From NCBI GenBank assembly GCA_020064725.1, contig JAGTWJ010000019.1, positions 4,960,001 to 5,024,000 on the forward strand: DNA of 64,000 nucleotides. The letters run 5' to 3'. The notes beneath the pieces were generated by a model. The model saw nothing but the letters and a program-made list of their open reading frames with translations. It ran no database searches and was not told the DNA's origin. The first letter of the stretch is position 1; the number at the start of each line of letters is the position of its first letter. Shown here in pieces: positions 48,585 through 60,039 of this stretch. A program made the translations under genes and the position numbers. The stretch is from Drechslerella dactyloides. Lineage: Eukaryota; Ascomycota; Orbiliomycetes; Orbiliales; Orbiliaceae.

Positions 48585-51500
48585 AACTAGCTCTGCATGG
48601 CCTTCAGCCTCCCATCGTTCTTCGGCCAGATATATGCCAATTTCGCAGGTGTTTTTTTTTTTGCGTATTCGCTGCATATATATTGAATAGACAAAACCCT
48701 GCTTGTTCGCATACATTGTCTGGAATGGCCACCAGCTGTACCGTAGTCAGCTGATGCTTCCATCTGAATATCTTCTGTCATAATGCATATCGTGGAGAGA
48801 TGATATAAAATGAACGGTTTGCGAGTCGTGGTATTCAGGTTACCTGGGTCCTGCATATTGGGTCTGGCGGCAGTGTATGAGGGTGGCCAACAGAGCTAAC
48901 AGCAAGTGATTCGCAAACGATAACGCAATTACCTAATTGTTCCTGGCTGGCAAGGGCAAGGGGGCCTCGACTTGAGATCGAGAACTGTCACTCCCGGCTG
49001 AAAATGTTCCAGATCTGTCAACGCCGACGCTTGTGCGTTCGAGCAAACCTTATCTAGCTGCAGGTTGGAGCGGTCAAGCTGCAGGTTGCTTAGGGTGGCG
49101 CCAGTTGAGAAGCACGAGTAGGAAGGCTCTCATGCGAAGTACACGTCCGTGCCGAATTTGTACCTCGTCGGTCATATCCACGAGGGGATGGAACCAGACA
49201 ATCGCCAGTGATGGAGGAACCTCCATCCCTGACTGAACTGGATCAATTCGTCCGTCCGCACTCGATTGCCCCAGCCGTTGTCATTCATGTGACATGGTCA
49301 AGGAACCAAGTGGAGTAGCATGCTTTTGAGAACCAGGCTAAGAGCTCATCTCAATGCATGCGGCTGCGGTTGCAATTGCGGTAGCATTGAACTTGCGCTG
49401 CGCTCTGAATGCAGGTGTGTCTGCGATCCATGGACTGAATGTTGGCTCCTCTTATCAGCGTCGCCCTGAGCCGTGTCTCGCTGCATTCGTGGCGAGGGCG
49501 ATCCTGGCCTAGACAGGCTTTTGTTCGGACCCTGGTTCGCCATTCAAGAATGCAGTATGTGAAGTTGACCCCCGGAGATGGCCCTGGCCTCTAGTCGACC
49601 TTTTTCATCAAAGAAACGTGGTTTGCGGCATTCAGCTGTTCGTGCGCGTGCACACTACCTACCCTACTATTGCGAGTGGAGCCACAGCTAAGAAGGAGTT
49701 CAGAACCACTATCCTGAACGAGAGATCGGTCCCGGGAGTCAGGACCGGCCGTGTTTGGTTTCCAACATTCCATAACCAACAGGCCTGCACGTCCTCGGTG
49801 CGATGAATCGAGTATAGCGCGAGAGCTCCGAATTGTGTTATACTGCCTTGGCGAGCAGGCTTGGGCCGCCAAAGGCGTGCGTGATGGTCCTGGGGCAGCT
49901 GAACGGTTGGCGTCGAGGTGCAGTATTTCGATGACGGTTTAGGGAGGTATTCCGGCGCTGATGAGGCTGGTCGAATTAATTACTTCAGTGCGCTGGCTGG
50001 AATTACATTATTGCATCCTGCGGGTAACGGTGGCATTTACACGCGCACGATTGATGCCAGCGGAGAAGATGAATTGATTCTCGGTCAAAATGTCGAGCTC
50101 CAAGATCAAGACCAAAGCCAAGAAGGCGAAATGCAACATCAACGGCAACTCAAGGAAGGGTCTGGTTTACGAGACCAACATCAACGCGAATGCTCGGTTT
50201 CCAGATGGAGTGTAGAACCTCGCCCTGTGCTCAGTGTTCCCGAGCCTACCTCGCATTGACCAGCATTTTTAATCGAGGGCTCCGTACTTGCTCCTTCGCA
50301 TTGAGAGGGTTTCGGTACCCCCGGTCATCCATGCGGTTTCTATAGGAGCTGCTATACTGCTCCGTCCGGATACGTACCGGAACTGAAGCCACCTCTTGTT
50401 CTCAAATCCGCTGTTCTGCGAACCAACGAACCTCAAACCTGTAAACTAAGGACCATGCAGGTGGCGGACACCACACAGAAGCTTTTGCCCACATGGACGG
50501 CTCCCGCCGCTGGTACCAGACATTGCGCACATCACCTGCTCTCGTGCGTATTGGCTAGTGCCTCTCGACTCACGTCAGCTCGCATTTTAGTACTCTTTTC
50601 ATCTAACATCTGTGTTCTATTTCTGAAGTAACAGCGTTCTGCCCCGCGCGGCAACCTGGTAGTATATATATATAGAATTATATGAAGGTATATTACAGTT
50701 CTTTTGACTTCGTGCATGACCACATATATGCATAAACATATGTGCATCACCAACCTGCAGCACACACAAAGTTATAGTATCTGGGAATTTAGCCGTATGA
50801 CGGAGTTGGAATGGTTGTGTAAAGTCGCCTAATTTGGATACATGCCCCGTCTGGTGTCCTATTGTATATGAAATTAACGACCTGGGAGTGCTTGAGACCC
50901 TAAATAGGATCACTCAAGAAGCTCCGTGCTGCGGGAAACCAGCTGCACAAGCGCCACGGGCGTGTAAGCCTGAATTTGTCTGCTGTGGAGGGAACCTGGG
51001 ATTTCGTCCTTGTTGGGATACTCTTGCGCTTCTGACTTATGTTTGTAGGTTTCTACCAACATGCGTCCGATTTCCGACCCACTTACCGTACTTGCCCTCC
51101 TTTGGTTTGTATTCATGCATGCATGCACTCTGTCCGTTTCGCAAAACGTTCGACAGGGTATCTATAGAAGCTAAGTGGTTTCATGCACTTTTGCTATCGC
51201 CTGAGATTCTGCTGTGCGCTACTGTTCCTCGACAGGTGATAGGAACTCGTTGCAAAATCGCGCATAAAGTTCTTCCTCCAAAGTTATCGGGAATGGAAAT
51301 ATTGTTCTGCTAGTATACTGCGTATTTCTTGCTATCGTGCGTCCCGAGAGCCTGGCACGGGCGGCTACAGGAGCTCAGAACAACGGTCGCTATCAGTCAA
51401 CGGTGTACACCATGATCTTTATTTGCCTCCGCATTTCGAATTCCTGTTTTCCGATGCCCCGGCTGGATTTGCCGTGGCGCTACATACGTACATCCCATTC

Positions 51501-53959
51501 TTTCTCTTACGTTGGGTCAAATACTCGCTGCGCTTTGAAGCAGAGTTGAAAAGTTGACATGGGTCAACCAATGACGAAATAAGTGATCAAGGCTATTTGC
51601 TATGAATTACCTGCCACGGACCCTAGGTTTCAGCCTATGGCTAAGGATTTGTGCTCCGTCCACGAGACTAGGACTGGGATGCCTGCGAGGGTGGCAACGT
51701 TCCGTCGCCTGCATCTACACCTGTCAAACTCTTCGACCGTCTTCTTTGTTCGTCTCAAGTGAACACCAGGTCAGGTAATAGCTAGCGGTTTCAATGCCTT
51801 GCAGGTCTTGTAATTTCTAATTAATTTCCTTGCGCTCGTTAGCTAGTTTCGGAGCTACTATACCGACCTGGGCAAACCTTGTCGGTAAGTGACATTAGTT
51901 GAGCCGAAAGGAAGCACCGTCCCGTGAGCAATGGTACCTATCGATAGCCATTGAATAACCCATGCGATAGATACGAGAGAAATTGAAAGAAGGAGTCAAT
52001 TCATATCGATATATCTTGCCACAAACCCAGAGCTAGGTACCATCGGAAATCAAAAGCACGGGTTTCAAGGAGTCCTGGAGCTTGAGGCTAACTTATACTG
52101 GTTTCAAGCCGAGCGCCAGGTTATCACAGATGACATGATGTGATGAAGTAGTAGCGCATAACATCCAGGTATCGGCCTTCTTGCCGACATTGCGATACAA
52201 GGTAGATATCGATGCATCGGACCTTCAACGTACTTTGTCTAGGTTCGGCTTGACTACGCACACATATTTTCAGAATTCCGAAGGACCTGATTGCGCATGT
52301 GCGTATCAAAATATATGTGCACACGCGTACATTGCCTCTTCTTCACAAAATCTAACAGATATCGCCATAAGATCGGAATTCAATGGAAGTTCTCTAACGT
52401 TGTCTGAGTAGCATACGCACATCACGTTCAAGATTTAGGCATATATGCATGCATGTTGCAGTCTAATTGTAAGTTTGGGGATAGACAGATTTGGAGTTAT
52501 TCGGTATATATATCGGAACATGCGGACCAATATATTACATTTGTGTTACGACAGGGGAATATGAGCTCTCTATCGCCCTCTACTGCAATGCAATCTGATC
52601 ATCCCGACGATGTCTAGTTGATTGCTAGATCGTAAGACCTGCGAAGGGTTGCAATTGGGGCTTGTTGCAATGCGCGCGCGCCCCGATATCGGCCATTGGA
52701 CACTGCGTGGATGTAGATGCATCTCGAAGAGACAACCTTTCATGCAGACGCTGGATTATTGATGTAGTCGATATATCGTCTCGCGAGCGAAACTACCGTA
52801 CTTTAATCGGTGGAGCCGACTTCACTGTTGCATTTTGGTTCACGAGGCAAGCTAATATAGGCATATCTACACGCCTTCATGATGGACTGGCCATGGATAC
52901 GAAGATCCTATAATTACTTATCAAAAATGTGTATTAATAGAATCTATCCACCGAATGCGGGCTGATATGGGATTGCAATATTGGGTAGAAGGATGCCTAG
53001 ATGTGCCATATCCCCACTTAAGTTAACAGCAGTGGCACCTAATTGATTCTCCTTTCGGAGAATATGAACATAATCATGAGGCGGATTATAACTTGATTTG
53101 TAGTCCCGATATCTCTAGGCACATAATATTTTCACAGATACTCGGGATTGATGTCGAAGAAGTGGCGGAGTATTGATTTGATCGCCTCACAACCGTCAAC
53201 TATCAATCTTACCTTCTGTTGAATAGTAATTATACTTTGCTCCCTTGTTGCGTGCAGAGCATGTTGGATATCGGTATCTATCTATCCAACTTGGTCTTGA
53301 GGCCAGACTTGCCTGAGAGACTATATCCAACTGCAAAATGTCCAGGATTTTGGATTCTAGCAGCAAGGAGTCTAGGAATTTTAAATCACAAACGTGTCAT
53401 TCTGCTGTCATACTGCAGTTAGCAATATCACATCATGTCTACTGTTGGGGAGGAACTTTCCGGATGCCGATATCATAGTCACGTCTTCTGCCAATGTATA
53501 TCAATTTGTGCCCGACAATAAATGGCCGAACCCCATGGGGTAACCTTGTATGTATGTCACCCACGCATATTTCCGCTTGCTGGTTTAACCGTCATCAGCC
53601 TAGTACATGTCGTTTGGACACTGAGAAGCGAAACCAATTGCTCGCGAAAATGTCTATTGACAGGACGGCTTTGTCCGCTAGGTTGGTGGATGGCTTCCTT
53701 CTGCGTTTCCATGTTGCTCCGCTAGCGCCATGGTGTGTCCTGGTAATGGCGTGGGTTGGGTCAAGAAAAGTTGCGGCCAACGTTCGATGGTTGCTGCGTC
53801 GACGACACGACTTTATTTATCTGCGCGTCATTACCCTCTACTCTCTTTGTCTGAAGCAGCCTTCCATCTACACCGTCAGAAAGTTCGAAGCACAGTAGCA
53901 ATAGCCATCTAACCACCTTATATCCGGCTGTCCACCACGTCTTCGCTGCTACGGCTCTC
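48585..53959. other. 5.4-kb gene-poor region
   Basis: No gene is supported. It holds TGCATGCA repeats at 51116-51127 (overlapping copies) and 52446-52453, and a 12-bp direct repeat AGCTGCAGGTTG near 49055 and 49078. Open frames such as 50834-51313 and 53494-53898 lack domains, signal peptides and consistent splice sites. Confidence 0.45.
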
Positions 53960-55354
53960 ATGGAACAATCGAAGGAAATGGGCCACCAGCTGCCTATCAG
54001 ATATATCCCAGCACCGATCCTCCGTCAACTTGATGTGAATACCTTCAAAGACGACCCGGATAGTGCCATCTCGATCCCGGAAAAACACTATCTACCAACG
54101 AGAAGCATCAGTGTATTCGGGGGCCAACTCATCGGACACACTATCCTGGTGGCACATGCTACCGTGTCGGATGGGCTCTCCATCCATAGTTTTCATGGAA
54201 GCTTCATCGATAAGAGTGGGTCTCCGTTCCCGGTTCGCGTTCTCGTATGTCCACAACGGTAGCAAAGACCTTCGCTGACTTGGAAACAATCATGATCACT
54301 GCTGCAGCTGATCCTGCATCCCCAATCGTATATAGGGTGAATCGACTGCGTACCGGGAACACGATAGCGAACCGTATTGTCCACGCTTTTCAGCACAATA
54401 AATTGGTTTTCATAGCCATGATGTCCTTCCACAGACTCGAGGAGAACCCTTCACTCAAGTTTACACGTTCCATTCCAGCAGATTTCCCTAAAATAAGGTT
54501 GATGGAGCCAGTCAAGAGGAGTGACTACGACCTCTCAATCGCCAATGACGGGCTGAAGCACAACGACGAGGTTCTGCTGGCAGCGCTTGAAGCGAAACAT
54601 TTGATACCTCGGACGGCAAAAGCCTCTTCGGGTGGGTATACGCAAACCCTCAGCGCTAATTAGCACGGATCCCATTGTTCTTCTGAGAACTTCTACTGAC
54701 CATACCTGTTCTCGATCGCATAGATACTTTGAAGCTGGATAATCTTCTCAAAGAAGCCCCCACTCTTCCTATCACTGGCATTGGTAAAGCATCTCAAATA
54801 ATCCAGAAACTCGTCCATTGGGAGCGTCTCGCCAACCTGACTCCTTTGCCGTCGTCAGTAGATTCCAAGGTTGTCTGGCAATACATCCGCGTCAATGGTG
54901 TTCTACCGAGCTCTCCAAAATATGGTGCTGCTGCCTTCGGTATGGTCAGCGACGCATTTTCCAGTCAGCTCCCAGCTGTCGTGCTTCCTCACAAGGATGT
55001 AAGTCTGAGTTTCGTCCCAGTTTTTATCTCCTCAATCCGCCCAAGTCATGACGTTTTGCTGGAAAATTCTAATCACGGCATGGCAAGCAGCTTGCATGGA
55101 TTACGTCGCTCGACCACGTCATGTATTTCCACCGGCCGTTCGATCCGACTAAATGGCTAGCAGTTGAAAATGTTGTTTCGGTGGCCGACGCGGGCAGGAG
55201 TGTGGTCGAGATGAGATACTGGAATGAAGACGGAGAATTGGTAGCAACGGTTCTGCAGGAGGTGAGCAATACGATGCACCAGCCTACATAAATCTTGGAT
55301 ATCTAACCGTAGAAACAGGGAATGTTCCGCAGGAAGCAAAGATCGAAGCTTTGA
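53960..55354 (+). CDS. Peroxisomal acyl-CoA thioesterase II (TesB/ACOT8 type)
   Basis: Exons 53960-54215, 54308-54631, 54724-54998, 55091-55261 and 55319-55354 give 353 aa. The first hot-dog domain shows RSISVFGGQLIGHTILVA, IHSFHGSFIDK and PIVYRVNRLRTG. The second shows the TesB end pattern SLDHVMYFHRPF, AGRSVVEM and VATVLQEGMFR. By family analogy the catalytic trio would be Asp ~293, Ser ~322 and Gln ~341. The protein ends in Ser-Lys-Leu, the canonical type 1 peroxisomal targeting signal. It is encoded by a tiny 36-nt last exon, which supports that exon. It should hydrolyse acyl-CoA to free fatty acid and CoA during peroxisomal beta-oxidation. Intron 1 uses the donor GTGGGT, chosen because it restores family spacing in HGSFIDKTDPASPIVY. 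Confidence 0.9.
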
Positions 55355-55985
55355 GCGCTACCTTGTGGTAAGATTTATAGTATAAGCGGTACCGTTCACC
55401 CGCTGGCAGACTCCAGAGTGTGTATTTGCCTCAGCCTTTTAGCTAGCTGAGCGCGAGAAGAAAAAGAACGGAAATATACAGAGAGGGCACCAGGATTGTA
55501 TAATGTTGTGGGCCTCAACACAACGAAATGAAACATACCTAGACTGCGGTTATCTAGGTCCGGGGATGTAGGTATCGCCGTGGCCTCAATAGAAAAAATC
55601 GAGATGCAAATGCCCCGCCTCCAATGCATCGCATTAGCACATCAGCGTCGAATTTTGAAAGTGCCTGATCAATTTTGACAGGTATAGGTTCTCTACATAG
55701 TTTCGTCAATCAGTCAGCCTGCAATTGCCGCAGAACAGAATGCACCATTTTTGCAACAGTTTTGTTTGCATTCTAGAACTTGTTCAACAGTTTAGCTACG
55801 CTACGTGAACAAGGCAAAACTGCTAGAATGTGACGCAGAGCATGCATCTAGGCTGTCAAGGTGGCTCTGTTGTAGATATACCACGCAGTACTGCGTTGGG
55901 GCTCTATCAGTATTCTCGAGCTTACTACCTACTTGATTATTAGCTCTATTGAGGATTACTAGTAGTTGCAAAGAACATAGCGACA

Positions 55986-56171
55986 GCTTGCCACCAGGGT
56001 CCTAGGCCGGGAGAGCTTGATCCAGAACCTATCACCTTGAGGAATGTGTGGGCAAGGACATTTTCAGCTCAAGGAACGTTTCCATTCCCGGAACAAGAGA
56101 TCGATGGTTTAGGCCACATTATGCAACAAGCTTTTGCAGACAACGCTGGTCAGGACCTTCTAGTCCAGTAG
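55986..56171 (+). pseudogene. Orphan 3' exon fragment of an unknown gene
   Basis: An open frame of 61 codons plus TAG follows an acceptor-like GCGACAG and has no start codon of its own. Its composition is protein-like (CHQGPRPGELDPEPITLRN, then FPFPEQEIDGLGHIMQQAF), with no low complexity and a clean stop. I see no upstream partner exons in the preceding 600 nt, so it may be the remaining 3' end of a decayed or truncated gene. Family unknown. A chance frame is possible. Confidence 0.3.
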
Positions 56172-56714
56172 CGGCGTCATAGCTTAGCGAGTCTAGCCTT
56201 TGGGAGAACGCATGAATACTTACCTTCTCAATCCTGACTGACTCTGTATCATTGTACCAACAATCCTAGAGATTTTCGCTCGCCCGCTTAGTGGCGAGGG
56301 CGTTGAAGGCCATCGAGCCTGTTTTTAGAACGTTAAACTACTGTGTTCCTAGCTGGAAGTTCGAGTAAGCTGTAGCAACTGAGGTGTAATCTCGAAGATG
56401 AGTATTTCTGTCGCGCCTCTCGCAGGATCTTGAATACTTCGGCCGGTAGTCTCATGCTCTGATTTTAGAATCATCTTGACGTCTAAATAGTATATATTTA
56501 ATATATGCATGAAAGCTGGGAAGATATTAAGGCGATTCTTCAGCTCATTGTTCCGAAGCTACATCAAAAGGTTTATTTAGCAAAGATCTAGTTCATTGCG
56601 GAGTTTCCACGCACCGGTGTGCCCCAAAATAAACTGCACCGGAAAAGGGAATGGCAAAGGCCAAATTTTACTTAGTGGCCAGAAAGCTGCAGTATGCTTT
56701 TACATGATTCTGGG

Positions 56715-56722
56715 TATATAAG
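56715..56722 (+). promoter_or_regulatory. TATA box of the small cysteine-rich secreted protein
   Basis: TATATAAG 73-80 nt upstream of the ATG at 56795, preceded by GGG and followed by a C/A-rich leader (CTACACCTCAATCCACATA). The spacing is typical for a fungal TATA promoter of an inducible gene. Confidence 0.6.
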
Positions 56723-56794
56723 ACTGACCAGCCCAGGTACGCGACTATTCATCTGTAACATCGTACGCAAACCTTCTACACCTCAATCCACATA

Positions 56795-57168
56795 ATGCAT
56801 TTCCGCACGCTTTCGACGTTCGCATTATTTGTCTCTTTGGTTGCAGCAATCCCTCTTGGCCAACGGCAACCGGCGGCGGATGTGGCAATTGAGACACGAG
56901 CGACTGGAGATACAACTACGGATTCCCCTGAATGTCAATATATATCCAGATCCTGCCAGATGTATATACCCGATGCTCCATGCACAGGCCGCTGGGTGGC
57001 AAGTATGACCAGGTAGGTACAGTATAGGTGCATAGCCGTAGATTGCTATGAACTTCACCACTCGACTCAGCTTCCGGTTGTTCTAATGATCTTCATAATA
57101 GCTGCGTTCCAACGTCATGCGTCGATATACAGAAGGCAGTGGTGAAGCTATGTCAAATCTCGTCTTGA
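56795..57168 (+). CDS. Small cysteine-rich secreted protein (candidate effector)
   Basis: Exons 56795-57012 and 57102-57168 give 94 aa. A signal peptide (residues 1-18, MHFRTLSTFALFVSLVAA) precedes a short propeptide-like part (IPLGQRQPAADVAIETRA). The mature core has six Cys: C47, C54 and C63 in exon 1, then SCVPTSC and KLC from exon 2. Cys are absent before residue 47, so three disulfides are possible. The intron joins MTS to CVPTSC. Small size, signal peptide and an even Cys number are the usual criteria for secreted fungal effectors or antimicrobial-like peptides, but no family is recognised. A close TATA box supports transcription. It lies in a gene-poor neighbourhood between the thioesterase and a mitochondrial-type gene. 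Confidence 0.7.
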
Positions 57169-57778
57169 GTTCCGGGCCCGGCGTTGTTCCTGGGTAATGA
57201 GCTGCGATATTTGAAGAAATAAATAGCCCTGCATCCTAGCTGCACGGTAACCGGAACTTTGGGTCATTTGTAGTCTCCGAAATAATCTTGTTCAAATGTT
57301 CGCTGCATGTATACACATTTCAAAATGTCCGCTGATATCTGTACTTGGCTAAATTTCGTGGGTGTGGCGCAGATGTAATCGGTCAGACAGCACGCATCTG
57401 ATAAGAACCCGTCGAGTATGCTAAGCTAGTTATCGTATGAATTCGAGCTGATAGCTGTACTGTCTGTTTTCTGCTTTCCTGGACGCATAGAATTAATTTC
57501 ACTTGAGTTCGACCATTCGGGTATTTTTCAGCGGCGTGTTAAGAGCCGCTGCTCCTGTAGCGGCAAATATACAAGCGACAGAAATATCTGCGTTGTGTGA
57601 AGTTAAACAAATTTTCTTAGTGGAAAATTGCACCACCGCCACCAACTCGGTCTTCCCACGATCAATCTGCCGTGCGCGCAACCGCGCCAATCAACATGAA
57701 CCGACGGCCAGCCCCAATGCCCTCGATCGAGCGATAGGGAAACGTATCCTACCCTGGACATCACCAGGAGACACCAAA
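57169..57778. other. Intergenic region, presumed promoter of the mitochondrial-type gene
   Basis: About 600 nt. The right-hand gene's frame is open back to about 57503 without an ATG. The region before it is AT-rich with no recognisable element. Confidence 0.4.
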
Positions 57779-59797
57779 ATGCGAGCTGGTACCCGCGTAT
57801 CAACGACGCTATGCTACGCGACTACTTTGCGGCGTGCCGTCCCACAATGCCCCGCCGTACGAAGTCGATACCAGTCAACATCGAGCGAAGGTCACACGTC
57901 TGCTGGGACTGATTCGATAAGCCCCGATGTCCCAATTTCTGGCGATGGAGCTTCAACGGCATCCCGTCGCGGCAGCGGCTCCAGTAGTAAACGCGGCGGC
58001 TCCAAAAAGTCCGGCATCAAATTATCTGAGAACCGCCAGAAGTGGCCAATTTTCCGCCCTTGGTCAATGCCGATGGGCAGCAACACGGCGTGGCTGAAAC
58101 AATATATGGAAGAGTCTGGCGTCGAGCCCACTCTTGAACACTACCGGCTATTCCAGAAGAAGAGTAACATATATCGAATCCCGCTCACCCGGCAAGAATT
58201 CGATGACATCGTCACTGGCGTTGACCTATCTGGTGTGCCAAACTGGACTACAAGTGCCCTTCAAAGCAAGCGCAAAAATATCGAGAGGCTGAGAGAAGAA
58301 GGCCTCATCGAAAGAAAACCGTACATACTCCGCATTACCGGGGCCGAAGAATACATCGACGAACTGGACAGCTCAATGGACTCCTCGCTGACGCTAGAAA
58401 AACGGTATACCAATGACGAGATCGACTACGAAGCCCTGTTTGATTGCATGATAGAGCTAGATCCTACATACATCGCCCGGGCATTTCGAAATCCTCAGCT
58501 GAGAAGATTACGCCTAAGTTATGTACACAACATGGTCAAGCTCGCATTCCAGGAAGGCACATTGGGCGCCAACAAAGATGGCAGTGTATTCATCGGCCAA
58601 GAGGCCTTTAAAGTAAAATTATTGGCTGCGGGTGTCGACCACCATTTCCTAAAGTTCTACAAGGCGAACGCAACTACACGAGAAATCGACTTTGACTTCG
58701 AGAAAGCCAATGAAGTTCTGGCACAATACGAAGAAAAGGGCCTTGACTCACTTCCCGGCGATCCGGCTTTGAAAACGGGTACAATGTCTACAGCCCTACC
58801 GTCGCGATCGCCTTTGGACAACCAGATGAAATCAGAACGGTTGCTCCAGAATTCCGATGTCACTCAGGAGAGAATAAAGCTTACACAGAAAATATGGAGC
58901 GTCCTGGATCCATCCCGAGTACCCATAGATGAAGTTCCGGCCGCTTTGACGGTTGATACCGTTCTACGAGACGAAGAGGAGGGGACTGGGGCATTGAAAA
59001 CTGACGGGGAAACTGTGCCGGAAGGAGAATCGCTTCCTTCGGCAGGCTCGAAGGATGCTCAAGGGCCATCTTCCTTGATCGGCGTCTTCGAGATTCTGAA
59101 CAAGTCGATAAGTAGTGGCGAGGCGGCGCCAGCACCATCTCCTAGGATGGAGGATGAAATCCCAGTCACTGGTACCTTGGAAATCGAACCAACAGAACCT
59201 TCGCTCATTTCGTCCTCCCCCCCAGCCGAACCACCCATTACAAACACACTCGAAGAGCTCGGTTCTCAACCACCTCGGTCTGAGTTGCTAGCATCATCGC
59301 CCAGCGCTGAAACCCACCTCACGGGTGATCTGTCGACGGAAGAGCGGCCAAGCGAAGAACGCGACGGAGCTATCGAAGACTTGCAGAAAGCTAGTGCTGA
59401 GCTAGTCCCCGAGACTAGTGCTGAACCTGGATTGCAATCTGAACCGCCAATTCTGGCTGCTGTCGACCAAGAAACGCCTGTAGATACCACACCCAAGATC
59501 GAAGAATCTCAACTGGCACCGCCACTTGAGCCACAATCACATATCGAATCCGAGGCGCCACAGGCCAGATCCGCTCAATCTAAACAAGCTGCCAGCACTG
59601 CTCCACCACCACCACCACCCATAGATGATGGATACGAGTACCTTCGGCAGACCATGATGGCATCGCAACAAGAGAAATCGAAGGAAAGAGAGAAAGATAA
59701 AAAGGAAAGCGAAGACGATGACAGCGATTTCTATCTTGACGAGGAAGATTTCGACGACTTCCAACCTCCACCGACGAAACCACGAAGGCCCTTCTGA
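57779..59797 (+). CDS. Probable mitochondrial protein of unknown function
   Basis: 672 aa, one exon. I chose the ATG at 57779 because it opens an Arg-rich, acid-free amphipathic start (MRAGTRVSTTLCYATTLRR, then RSRYQSTSS) that looks like a matrix-targeting presequence. The frame is open upstream but without an ATG. After a Ser/Gly/Lys-rich linker a globular part (about 88-325) begins WPIFRPWSMPMG and contains charged helices (ALQSKRKNIERLREEG, LRRLRLSYVHNMVKLAF). From about 330 on, the protein is Ser/Pro/Glu-rich and probably disordered. It carries a run of prolines, then a Lys/Glu helix and an acidic segment (DDDSDFYLDEEDFDDF), and ends TKPRRPF. No named family is recognised. A role in mitochondrial gene expression is possible but unsupported. 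Confidence 0.7.
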   Translation: MRAGTRVSTTLCYATTLRRAVPQCPAVRSRYQSTSSEGHTSAGTDSISPDVPISGDGASTASRRGSGSSSKRGGSKKSGIKLSENRQKWPIFRPWSMPMGSNTAWLKQYMEESGVEPTLEHYRLFQKKSNIYRIPLTRQEFDDIVTGVDLSGVPNWTTSALQSKRKNIERLREEGLIERKPYILRITGAEEYIDELDSSMDSSLTLEKRYTNDEIDYEALFDCMIELDPTYIARAFRNPQLRRLRLSYVHNMVKLAFQEGTLGANKDGSVFIGQEAFKVKLLAAGVDHHFLKFYKANATTREIDFDFEKANEVLAQYEEKGLDSLPGDPALKTGTMSTALPSRSPLDNQMKSERLLQNSDVTQERIKLTQKIWSVLDPSRVPIDEVPAALTVDTVLRDEEEGTGALKTDGETVPEGESLPSAGSKDAQGPSSLIGVFEILNKSISSGEAAPAPSPRMEDEIPVTGTLEIEPTEPSLISSSPPAEPPITNTLEELGSQPPRSELLASSPSAETHLTGDLSTEERPSEERDGAIEDLQKASAELVPETSAEPGLQSEPPILAAVDQETPVDTTPKIEESQLAPPLEPQSHIESEAPQARSAQSKQAASTAPPPPPPIDDGYEYLRQTMMASQQEKSKEREKDKKESEDDDSDFYLDEEDFDDFQPPPTKPRRPF

Positions 59798-60039
59798 TAC
59801 CCCGATACTCTTGCTACGCTGAGACGATAAATCCATAAGCTTGCACTATCCGTGAGGTCACTGGTACATTGTACATCTGTATTATATTTAAGAGAATATT
59901 ACCTACTGATGGAGCTCTCTCGCTTCACCTAGAATACTTCTCCCTCTGGAACCTATACATCATAACTAGACAAATAACTTGAGCGACTCATGAGAAATTT
60001 CATCACAAGACATTACCACGATTAAATTGAAATGTCATC

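Larger units (their letters stand above)
55355..56794. other. Intergenic region with an orphan coding-like fragment
   Basis: 1.4 kb between the thioesterase and the small secreted protein. It holds the coding-like fragment listed at 55986-56171 and a TATA-containing promoter at its right end. The rest is AT-rich with no gene seen. Confidence 0.5.

Noticed and set aside
50834..51313. 159-codon Cys-rich frame
   Set aside because: The Cys residues are scattered, there is no signal peptide, and the frame covers TGCATGCA repeats. Chance frame is more likely.
4893..55354. PEX2 and the SKL thioesterase as a peroxisomal cluster
   Set aside because: They are 48 kb apart with unrelated housekeeping genes between. 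A shared organelle is not evidence of linkage.
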